Shown here: positions 33,268 through 40,452 of the stretch, one piece after another
How the letters are laid out: each line of letters starts with the position of its first letter
Position numbering within the stretch: the stretch's first letter is position 1
Notes under the pieces: model-generated
Databases searched by the model: none
Told to the model about the DNA's origin: nothing
What the model saw: the letters and a program-made list of their open reading frames with translations, nothing else
Origin: Sulfitobacter alexandrii
GTDB lineage: Bacteria > Pseudomonadota > Alphaproteobacteria > Rhodobacterales > Rhodobacteraceae
DNA: 64,000 nucleotides
Direction of reading: 5' to 3'
NCBI RefSeq assembly: GCF_001886735.1
Contig: NZ_CP018076.1
Span: forward strand, 2,914,001-2,978,000
Program-made: the position numbers and the translations under genes

Positions 33268-33933
33268 TCAGCCCCCCGTTGACCCTAGGTCAGCGAGAAG
33301 TCCCGGCTCCACCAGCGTGATCGTGCCACGGGACTGCGCGATCCAGCCGCGGCGCTGGAATTCCTGCAGCTGGCGCGAGATGACTTCCCGCGCCGTGCCG
33401 AGTTCGACCGAAAGCTGCTGATGGGTCACCATCACCGAAGATGCGCCGGCGGCCAGTTCGCCCAGCTTGTGCGCCAACCGGACATCGATCCGGCCGAACG
33501 CGACCTCCTCAATGATGAGGAACAGGTCGGTCATCCGTTTGGAGAATGCCGAGAACACGAAGGTGCGGAATGGCTCGGAACTGGCCACGAGGTCGTCGAA
33601 CACACGGCGGGGCAGCGCGGCCGCCTCGACATCGGTTTCAGCGATGCCTTCCGCCGAATAATCGTCGAAAGCCAGCAGGCAGGCCGTGGTCAGGACGCAG
33701 CTTTCCCCGGCGAGAATGCGGTAGAGGACGATCTCGCGCCCGCTTTCGGCGGTCTGCTGCACCCGCACCGACCCGTCCAGCAGGAACAGCATGTTCTCCG
33801 GCGAATTCCCCGGCCCGAACAGGATCGTTCCCCGTGGCATCCTGCGCAGGATGCTGTTGTCCAGCAGGTGCTGCCGGATCGGCTCTTCCAGCCGCGAAAG
33901 GCCGGGAAACCGGTCGATCCACGGGCGGCTCAT
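33268..33933 (-). CDS. Crp/Fnr-family regulator of the sulfur cluster
   Basis: A 221-residue regulator. The cyclic-nucleotide-binding-like barrel covers residues about 15-125. A long dimer helix follows, then a winged helix-turn-helix near 165-205 (MVTHQQLSVELGTAREVISRQLQEFQRRGW). It lacks the N-terminal cysteine cluster of Fnr but has two cysteines, C79 and C85, in GESCVLTTACLLAF inside the effector domain. Those could sense persulfide or redox state; this is inference. The start at 33933 is preceded by GAGGGG; an in-frame start at 33966 is less likely. It lies upstream of sulP on the same strand, 168 bases away. Confidence 0.88.
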   Translation of the reverse strand: MSRPWIDRFPGLSRLEEPIRQHLLDNSILRRMPRGTILFGPGNSPENMLFLLDGSVRVQQTAESGREIVLYRILAGESCVLTTACLLAFDDYSAEGIAETDVEAAALPRRVFDDLVASSEPFRTFVFSAFSKRMTDLFLIIEEVAFGRIDVRLAHKLGELAAGASSVMVTHQQLSVELGTAREVISRQLQEFQRRGWIAQSRGTITLVEPGLLADLGSTGG

Positions 33934-34034
33934 GCCGCGCCCCTCGCCAGGGCGGCACGATCGCATCCAGAATTTCCAAAGGAGGGGCTGTCGGTCGTTT
34001 TCATCACTTCGGGTCCATGGGGCGAAAGAGCCAC

Positions 34035-34541
34035 CTATTCCGGCCCGCCCTTCCTTTCGGCCTGCAGCGCACCGGTCGCCAGAACCGGCGAAGCGTCGAG
34101 CCCCCGGGCGTCGAACATGTCGGCCACACGTTCAAGCGACGCGACAAGCTGGGCCTGTTCCCAGTCGGCGAGTTCGGCGAACTTGCGCGCGTACCGCTGT
34201 TGCAGGGCGTCGGGTGCCTCTTCGAGGGTGCGACGCCCCCTTTCGGTCAGAACGATGTTGCTTTGACGGCGGTCCCTTTCTGACGCGTGCCTTTGCGCCA
34301 TGCCCCGCGCGACCAGCTTGTCCACCAGCGACGTCACCGTGGCCTGACTGACGCCCATTTGCGTCGCCAGCGCCTTGGGTGTCGGATCGACCCTTTCTTC
34401 GACGATCTGAAGCACACGCAACTGCGCCGGGGTCACACCCGCCGCCTGCGCGAGATCGCGGCCGTAGATCTCCGTCGCGCGCAAAATCCGGCGCAGGGCA
34501 ATCAGGCTTTCGTCGATCCGATTATGAAGATTTTGCGTCAT
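34035..34541 (-). CDS. ectR: MarR-family regulator, EctR-like
   Basis: A 168-residue winged-helix protein, with PTPKALATQMGVSQATVTSLVDKLVARGMAQRHASERDRR (about 53-92) forming the DNA-binding helix and wing. It is divergent from ectA, and its N-terminal region (MTQNLHNRIDESLIALRRILRATEIYGRDLAQAAGVT) resembles EctR/CosR regulators of ectoine genes. Those proteins repress ect transcription at low osmolarity. The candidate operator at 34608-34625 lies between the two genes. The symbol is given by context and similarity. Confidence 0.82.
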   Translation of the reverse strand: MTQNLHNRIDESLIALRRILRATEIYGRDLAQAAGVTPAQLRVLQIVEERVDPTPKALATQMGVSQATVTSLVDKLVARGMAQRHASERDRRQSNIVLTERGRRTLEEAPDALQQRYARKFAELADWEQAQLVASLERVADMFDARGLDASPVLATGALQAERKGGPE

Positions 34542-34607
34542 TCGCCATTAATGCACGAGAAAGAAGGTTCCATCAAACCTGAAATTTTTCGGAAGTTAAG
34601 CTAATTT

Positions 34608-34625
34608 GTTGCCCAAGCGCAACAT
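34608..34625. promoter_or_regulatory. Candidate EctR operator between ectR and ectA
   Basis: The inverted repeat TGTTGC-CCAAGC-GCAACA is perfect over six bases per arm and spans 18 bases, the usual footprint size for MarR-family dimers. It lies 66 bases before the ectR start and 147 bases before the chosen ectA start. A second, weaker repeat, AAGTA-TTT-TACTT, is at 34695-34707. Confidence 0.45.
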
Positions 34626-34772
34626 TGGTCATTAGAAAGACGAAACAAACCCCCGATCTTCAAAGGCTTCAAAGCGCGCTCATAGCGGCATTTGAAGTAT
34701 TTTACTTTAACTGTTGAAGCAACACCCGACTCGAACTACTTAGTTAGCCGAACCAAAGATGAGGGCACAGAA

Positions 34773-35306
34773 ATGCAGAACGAAACAGAAGCACGCAAAG
34801 ACATCGCAGTAACCCTGCGCAAGCCTGAAGCGGACGATGGCGCGGCCATCTGGGAGCTGGTGCGTGACTGCAAGCCACTGGACGAGAACTCGATCTACGC
34901 CAACGTGATCCAGGCCGACCACTTCCGCGACACTTGCGTGCTCGCCGAAGTCGACGGTGAGATCATTGGCTGGATTTCCGGCCACATGATCCCGAACGAA
35001 GACGCGTTCTTTGTCTGGCAGGTGGCCGTCAGCCCCAAGGCGCGTGGTTTGGGCCTTGGCAAGAAGATGCTGAACGAACTCATCAACCGCGACGAAACCG
35101 AGGACGCGACAGAGCTCAAGACGACCATCACCAAAGACAACGATGCGTCCTGGGGCCTGTTCCGCAGCTTTGCCCGCCAGATCGGCGGCACGCTGGACGA
35201 CGAACCTCATTTCGAACGTGACACCCATTTCGGCGGCGCACAGGCCACCGAACACCTGGTAACGATCAGCCTGCCTGATCCGGCCGCGCTCAAACGCGCC
35301 GCCTGA
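34773..35306 (+). CDS. ectA: L-2,4-diaminobutyrate N-acetyltransferase EctA
   Basis: A 177-residue GNAT acetyltransferase that makes N-gamma-acetyl-diaminobutyrate, the second step of ectoine synthesis. The diagnostic opening TLRKPEADDGAAIWELVRDCKPLDENSIYANVIQADHF and the acetyl-CoA loop AVSPKARGLGLGKKML are present. I chose the ATG at 34773 (MQNETEARKD) with GAGG upstream; an in-frame ATG at 34692 adds 27 residues unlike the family. ectB follows after 53 bases. Confidence 0.95.
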   Translation: MQNETEARKDIAVTLRKPEADDGAAIWELVRDCKPLDENSIYANVIQADHFRDTCVLAEVDGEIIGWISGHMIPNEDAFFVWQVAVSPKARGLGLGKKMLNELINRDETEDATELKTTITKDNDASWGLFRSFARQIGGTLDDEPHFERDTHFGGAQATEHLVTISLPDPAALKRAA

Positions 35307-35359
35307 CATCCCCGCACATTCACGAGACTCCCCAACCTGAAAAAGGGAAAGGATATCCT

Positions 35360-36652
35360 ATGCCCAAAGACATGACACAAGAGACCACCATCTTCACCCG
35401 CCGCGAGAGCGAGGCACGTTCCTACTGCCGCGGCATGGACAACATGTTCGTCAAGGCGCAGGGCGCCGAGATGTTCGACCAGAACGGGAAACGCTACATC
35501 GATTTCCTCGCGGGTTGCTCGTCACTGAACTACGGCCACAATGATCCGGACATGAAATCCGCCTTGGTGGACCATATTACCAACGACGGGATCGCCCACG
35601 GTCTCGACTTTCACAGCGATGCCAAGGCCGCGTTCCTCAAGGCGTACGAAGATCACATCCTGACGCCGCGCGGCATGGACTACAAGATCATGATGACCGG
35701 CCCCACCGGCACCAACGCCGTCGAAGCCGCCATCAAGCTGGCGCGCAAGGTCACCGGACGCCGCAACGTGATCTCGTTCACGAACGGTTTCCATGGCATG
35801 ACCATGGGCGCGCTGTCCCTGACCGGCAACACCGACAAGCGCGGCGGTGCCGGCAGCGGTACGCTGGGCGACGTGACCCATATGCCTTTCGAGGGATCGC
35901 TTGGCGAAAACGTCGACACGCTGGAGCTGATCGAGGCGATGCTGTCGAACCCGTCCTCCGGTATCGACGCGCCTGCGGCCTTCATCTTCGAGCCGATCCA
36001 GGGCGAAGGCGGTCTGAACGCAGCATCCGATGCGTGGATGCAGGGCGTGGAGAAGATCGCCCGCAAGCACGGCGCACTGCTGATCGTGGACGACATCCAG
36101 GCCGGCTGCGGCCGCTCCGGCAGCTTCTTCTCGTTCGAGGCATCGGGGATCAAGCCCGACATGATCACGCAGGCCAAATCGCTGTCCGGCTTCGGCCTGC
36201 CCTTCGCCGCACTGCTGATCCGGCCCGATCACGACATCTGGAAGCCGGCGGAGCACAACGGCACCTTCCGCGGCAACACCCATGCGTTCGTCACCGCGCG
36301 GATCGCGATCGAGAAATTCTGGTCGGACAAGACCTTTGAAAAGGAAATCGCGAGCAAGTCGGTGATGCTGACGACCGCGCTTCAGGAAGTGGCCGACCTC
36401 GTTCCCGGCGCCAGCCTCAAGGGACGCGGCATGATGCAGGGCGTCGACGTCGGGTCGGGCGATCTGGCCGGTGCGATCTGCGCACGCGCCTACGAGCACG
36501 GCCTGGTGATCGAGACTTCGGGCGCCAACGACGAGGTCATCAAGTTCCTCGCCCCGCTCACGATCTCGTCCGAGCTGATGCGCGAAGGGTTCGACATTCT
36601 GATCAGCGCGACCAAAGAGGTCGTCGAAAGCCACAAGATTGCAGCGGAGTAA
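35360..36652 (+). CDS. ectB: Diaminobutyrate-2-oxoglutarate transaminase EctB
   Basis: A 430-residue class III PLP aminotransferase that converts aspartate semialdehyde to L-2,4-diaminobutyrate using glutamate, the first committed ectoine step. It shows GPTGTNAVEAAIKLAR near residue 115, the PLP aspartate in LIVDDIQAGCGRSG near 245, and the Schiff-base lysine K273 in QAKSLSGFG. The N terminus TTIFTRRESEARSYCRG is typical of EctB. It is followed six bases later by ectC. Confidence 0.97.
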   Translation: MPKDMTQETTIFTRRESEARSYCRGMDNMFVKAQGAEMFDQNGKRYIDFLAGCSSLNYGHNDPDMKSALVDHITNDGIAHGLDFHSDAKAAFLKAYEDHILTPRGMDYKIMMTGPTGTNAVEAAIKLARKVTGRRNVISFTNGFHGMTMGALSLTGNTDKRGGAGSGTLGDVTHMPFEGSLGENVDTLELIEAMLSNPSSGIDAPAAFIFEPIQGEGGLNAASDAWMQGVEKIARKHGALLIVDDIQAGCGRSGSFFSFEASGIKPDMITQAKSLSGFGLPFAALLIRPDHDIWKPAEHNGTFRGNTHAFVTARIAIEKFWSDKTFEKEIASKSVMLTTALQEVADLVPGASLKGRGMMQGVDVGSGDLAGAICARAYEHGLVIETSGANDEVIKFLAPLTISSELMREGFDILISATKEVVESHKIAAE

Positions 36653-36658
36653 CACACC

Positions 36659-37060
36659 ATGATTGTACGCGATTTCAACGAACTGAAGAAAACCGACCGT
36701 CACGTCGCGGACGCCAACTGGACATCCACGCGGATGCTTCTGGCGGACGATGGCATGGGCTTTTCGTTCCACATCACCGTTCTCCAAGCGGGATCGGAGC
36801 ACACGTTCCACTACAAGCACCACTTCGAGAGCGTGTACTGCATGAAGGGAAAGGGATCGATCACGGACATCGCGACCGGCGAGACCCACGAGATCAAGCC
36901 CGGCGTGATGTACGCGCTCAACCTGAACGACAAGCACATCCTGCGGGCCGAGGAAGAACTGCACATGGCGTGCTGCTTCAACCCGCCGGTCACCGGTAAC
37001 GAGGTGCACCGCGAGGATGGATCCTATGCCCCGGCAGAGGAGGTAGCAGAACCCTCATGA
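36659..37060 (+). CDS. ectC: Ectoine synthase EctC
   Basis: A 133-residue cupin that closes N-gamma-acetyl-diaminobutyrate to ectoine. It starts MIVRDFNELKKTDRHV, the family opening. Counting residues, the known metal ligands fall exactly at E57 (HHFESVY), Y85 (PGVMYAL) and H93 (NDKHILR). Length is normal. Its last codons overlap the aspartokinase start by four bases (ATGA). No ectD hydroxylase gene follows, so this locus makes ectoine but not hydroxyectoine. Confidence 0.97.
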   Translation: MIVRDFNELKKTDRHVADANWTSTRMLLADDGMGFSFHITVLQAGSEHTFHYKHHFESVYCMKGKGSITDIATGETHEIKPGVMYALNLNDKHILRAEEELHMACCFNPPVTGNEVHREDGSYAPAEEVAEPS

Positions 37061-38490
37061 CCCAGAAGACCCACACAGTCGAAAAAATCGGCGGGACGTC
37101 CATGTCCCGCGTCAACCAGCTGCGTGACACCCTTTTCATCGGTGATCGCAAGGGCGCCGACCTGTATGGCCGCATCTTCGTGGTTTCCGCCTTTGGCGGG
37201 ATCACGGACCTGCTGCTGGAACATAAGAAATCCGGCAATCCGGGCGTCTACGCGCATTTCGCGAACTCCGACACCGGGCACGGCTGGCATGACGCGCTGA
37301 GCGACGTGGAAAGCAAGATGCAAGAGGTCCACAAGGAGGTGCTGGAGCACCCCGGCGACGTGGAACTGGCCGATGCCTTCGTCACCGAGCGGATTCACGG
37401 CGCGCGCAACTGCCTGATCGACCTGCAAAGGCTCTGCGCCTACGGCCATTTCCGCCTGTCCGAGCACATGCTGCAGATCCGCGAACTGTTGTCCGGTCTG
37501 GGTGAATCCCATTCCGCCTACGTGACGACGCTGCTGCTTCAGCGTGCCGGCGTGAACGCCCGTTTCGTCGACCTGTCGGGCTGGCGCGATGACGGCGATG
37601 TCACGCTGGAACAGCGCATCAACAGCGCCCTCGACGGGATCGACCCGAAAACCGAAATGCCGATTGTGACCGGATACGCACAATGCGCCGAAGGGCTGAT
37701 GCGCGAGTTCGACAGGGGATACTCCGAAGTCACCTTCTCGCGGCTGGCCGCCCTGAGCGGCGCGCGCGAGGCGTTGATCCACAAGGAATTCCACCTGTCG
37801 TCCTGCGATCCGAAGCTCGTCGGAGAAGACGCGGTCAAGAAGATCGGGCGCACCAACTACGACGTGGCGGACCAGCTTTCCAACATGGGGATGGAGGCGA
37901 TCCACCCCAAGGCGGCCAAGACATTGCGTCAGGCGAACGTGCCGCTGCGCGTGACCAACGCGTTCGAGCCGGACGATCCGGGCACCCTGATCGATGACGA
38001 GAAGGCGACATCACCCGCCGTCGAGATCGTGACCGGCCTCGATATCGTGACGCTCGAAGTGTTCGAGCAGGACATGGTCGGGGTAAAAGGCTATGACAGC
38101 AAGATCCTGGACGTGCTGCAGCGACACAACGTGCGCATCGTGTCCAAGGTGTCGAATGCCAACACGATCACCCATTACCTCGACACATCGCTCAAGACGA
38201 TGCGCCGCGTGGAAAAGGACCTGGCAGAGGCGTTCCCCGCCGCCGAGGTCACGACACGCACGCTCGCGATGGCATCGGTCATCGGGCGCGACCTGAACGG
38301 CCTGTCCGTGCTGTCCAACGGCCTGCTGGCCATCGCCGAAGCGGGACATACCGCGATCGGCGCAACGCAGGGTCCGCGCAATGTCGACGTGCAGTTCATC
38401 GTGGAGCGTGACACGCTTCAGCCGGTGATCAAGGCATTGCACGCCGCCTTCATCGAGGCCGACAGCCGGGACATCGCCCGCGCCGCCTGA
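37057..38490 (+). CDS. ask_ect: Ectoine-specific aspartokinase
   Basis: A 477-residue aspartate kinase that supplies aspartyl phosphate for ectoine. The kinase motif KIGGTSM lies near the N terminus, the middle carries FSRLAALSGAREALIHKEFHLSSCDP, and the C-terminal third holds ACT regulatory domains (EIVTGLDIVTLEVFEQDMVG and SVIGRDLNGLSVLSNGLLAI). Ectoine-linked aspartokinases of this type are known to escape the usual feedback inhibition by threonine or lysine. It overlaps ectC by four bases, so it is co-expressed, and a strong terminator follows. Confidence 0.95.
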   Translation: MTQKTHTVEKIGGTSMSRVNQLRDTLFIGDRKGADLYGRIFVVSAFGGITDLLLEHKKSGNPGVYAHFANSDTGHGWHDALSDVESKMQEVHKEVLEHPGDVELADAFVTERIHGARNCLIDLQRLCAYGHFRLSEHMLQIRELLSGLGESHSAYVTTLLLQRAGVNARFVDLSGWRDDGDVTLEQRINSALDGIDPKTEMPIVTGYAQCAEGLMREFDRGYSEVTFSRLAALSGAREALIHKEFHLSSCDPKLVGEDAVKKIGRTNYDVADQLSNMGMEAIHPKAAKTLRQANVPLRVTNAFEPDDPGTLIDDEKATSPAVEIVTGLDIVTLEVFEQDMVGVKGYDSKILDVLQRHNVRIVSKVSNANTITHYLDTSLKTMRRVEKDLAEAFPAAEVTTRTLAMASVIGRDLNGLSVLSNGLLAIAEAGHTAIGATQGPRNVDVQFIVERDTLQPVIKALHAAFIEADSRDIARAA

Positions 38491-38520
38491 CCGCGCCCCG
38501 CACACGGATGAACGACATCA

Positions 38521-38552
38521 GCCGCCCCCTGACGACCGGGGGCGGCTTTCTT
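38521..38552 (+). terminator. Intrinsic terminator of the ect operon
   Basis: Nine-base perfect arms GCCGCCCCC (38521-38529) and GGGGGCGGC (38538-38546) around an eight-base loop, followed by TTTCTT. It lies 30 bases after the ask_ect stop. Confidence 0.88.
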
Positions 38553-38630
38553 GTTGCCGTATGGGCGGCAGGCCTGCGCAAGACCATTGATGCGCTGGGG
38601 GAAACTCTCTGTTTTCAAGGGTCGCGCACG

Positions 38631-38660
38631 TTGTACTTTCCACGATTGCCTCCGTATGAT
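38631..38660 (+). promoter_or_regulatory. Sigma-70-like promoter of the RTX-repeat gene
   Basis: TTGTAC (38631-38636) and TATGAT (38655-38660) are separated by 18 bases and lie 32 bases before the ATG at 38693. This is one of the better promoter matches in the window. Confidence 0.6.
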
Positions 38661-38692
38661 CATCGTCGGGTCATATTCAGGAGCTGCCACCG

Positions 38693-40234
38693 ATGCCCCC
38701 CTTCACTGACGTCCGGACGCCGGGTATCGTCGACGAGATCCATGCATCCGGGATGGGGCACCTCAACGGGACCCATGGCGACGACACGCTGACCGCCTCG
38801 GTCGAGGAATTTGGCCAGATCCACATGCGCGGCGACATCGGGGACGACCTGTTCAACCTCGACCTGCGGAACAACCTTGGCCGGCACGGTCACCACGTCT
38901 ATGGCGGCGAGGGCGCCGACACCTTCAACTTCACCAACGTGCACATGGTCGACGTCCCGATCGTGGGGCGGCTCAATGATTTCGAACCCACCCGCGACAC
39001 GATCACGATCGAAGGCACGGCGATCGACCTCAACGCCCTGCCCGCGTCCGTCACCCTGCCCGACGGGAGCACCGTGACGGTGCGCATCGTGAGCTTCCGA
39101 TCCTCCGGCGACCCCACGAGCGCCGAAGGACTGGGCCTTGGCCCGCAACAGTTCCTGCAGATCGGGGACAACATCTTCTACGCGCTGGACGGGTCGCGGA
39201 ACGGCGGCTCGGAATTGCATTTCGTCAACGTTCCGGCGCCCGAAGACATCACCGAGGTCGCCTATCACAACGAGGTCAATTTCGTTCCCTTCACCCACTA
39301 CGAGGGTCAGCACCTGCGCATCCGCAACGTGGTCCACAGCGACGACGGGTTCCACGGGTTCGAGACGCCGGAGTACATCCGCGGCAACGTGCAGGGGCAG
39401 GAAGCCGAAGGCAGCACCGCCGCGGACGAACTGATCCGCGCCAACGGCGGCGATGATGTCGTGGACGGGGCCACCGGCAATGACACCATCTTCGGCGGCA
39501 CCGGGCGGGACTCCATCGCCGGGGGGCTCGACAACGACGTGCTCTATGGAGAGGACGGGGACGATCACCTCTGGGGCGGTGACGGCTCCGATCTGCTGCG
39601 GGCGGGAACCGGCAACGATTTCATGGACGGTGGCAGCGGCAATGACACCCTGGACGGCTGGGGCGGGTTCGACACGATCTTCGGCGGCGCGGGAGACGAC
39701 TGGATCGACGGCGGCAACCATGCCGACCAGCTTCATGGTGGCACCGGCAACGATACCGTTTCGGGCGGCGCGGGGGTGGACAACCTCTGGGGTAACGCGG
39801 GCGCCGACAGGATGTTCGGCGGCGAAGAGGCGGACCGCCTGTTCGGCGGTGACGGCGACGATGCCCTTTTCGGGGACAGCGGGAACGACACGCTGGAAGG
39901 CGGCACGGGCGACGACCGGATCATGGGCGGCACCGGGTTCGACCGGATCCTCGGCGGCGCGGGTGACGACCTGCTGACCGGCAATTTCAATGCCGACTGC
40001 TTTGTCTTCGTCGATGGCGACGGCAACGACACGATCGAGGATTTCGAAGCGACCAATCCGTTCGAGACGATCGACCTCTCGGGCGTGACCGACGTCACGG
40101 ATTTCGCCGATCTCCTTGCGAACCACATGGTGCAAGAGGACACGAACGTGGTCATCACCGCCGGCGACGGGCTTCGGATCACGCTCTGGTCGGTGGACCT
40201 GGCCGACCTCGACGCAGGCGATTTCATCTTCTAG
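38693..40234 (+). CDS. Secreted RTX calcium-binding repeat protein
   Basis: A 513-residue, strongly acidic protein. Residues about 20-90 hold an initial degenerate calcium-repeat patch. Residues about 90-240 form a unique region with no recognised catalytic motif. Residues about 243-440 carry some twenty GG.G.D-type nonapeptides (GGDGDDALFG, GGTGNDTVSG, GGAGDDLLTG), then an acidic, hydrophobic C terminus ending LADLDAGDFIF that fits an uncleaved type I secretion signal. There is no N-terminal signal peptide. It is expected to be exported by an ABC-type type I system and to fold on calcium outside the cell. No such exporter gene is adjacent. Function beyond calcium binding is unknown. Confidence 0.85.
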   Translation: MPPFTDVRTPGIVDEIHASGMGHLNGTHGDDTLTASVEEFGQIHMRGDIGDDLFNLDLRNNLGRHGHHVYGGEGADTFNFTNVHMVDVPIVGRLNDFEPTRDTITIEGTAIDLNALPASVTLPDGSTVTVRIVSFRSSGDPTSAEGLGLGPQQFLQIGDNIFYALDGSRNGGSELHFVNVPAPEDITEVAYHNEVNFVPFTHYEGQHLRIRNVVHSDDGFHGFETPEYIRGNVQGQEAEGSTAADELIRANGGDDVVDGATGNDTIFGGTGRDSIAGGLDNDVLYGEDGDDHLWGGDGSDLLRAGTGNDFMDGGSGNDTLDGWGGFDTIFGGAGDDWIDGGNHADQLHGGTGNDTVSGGAGVDNLWGNAGADRMFGGEEADRLFGGDGDDALFGDSGNDTLEGGTGDDRIMGGTGFDRILGGAGDDLLTGNFNADCFVFVDGDGNDTIEDFEATNPFETIDLSGVTDVTDFADLLANHMVQEDTNVVITAGDGLRITLWSVDLADLDAGDFIF

Positions 40235-40452
40235 CGAAAGCCGCCGGTGCCGGGCGTTTTCCCGGGATGCGCAAAGGATGCCTTCAACCCGGTCGCGGCG
40301 GTCGACCTTCGGGTGGCGCAGGCTAGCTATGCTGCAAGCCACCGCGCGGTGGCCGGATCGCACGTTTCCGAAGGAAGATTATGACCGGCGTGGAGAACAG
40401 CCTACCGGACCGGCAGCACAGGCGCGCCGCTTCGCTGCGGCGGCCCTAGCAC

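Noticed and set aside
30925..33282. 785-codon plus-strand frame opposite the SulP and YeeE genes
   Set aside because: Low-complexity Arg/Gln/Asp/His-rich translation typical of an antisense shadow; the minus strand carries clear membrane-protein families.
35307..35359. Possible terminator or extra gene between ectA and ectB
   Set aside because: Only 53 bases with no hairpin; the ribosome-binding site of ectB occupies part of it.
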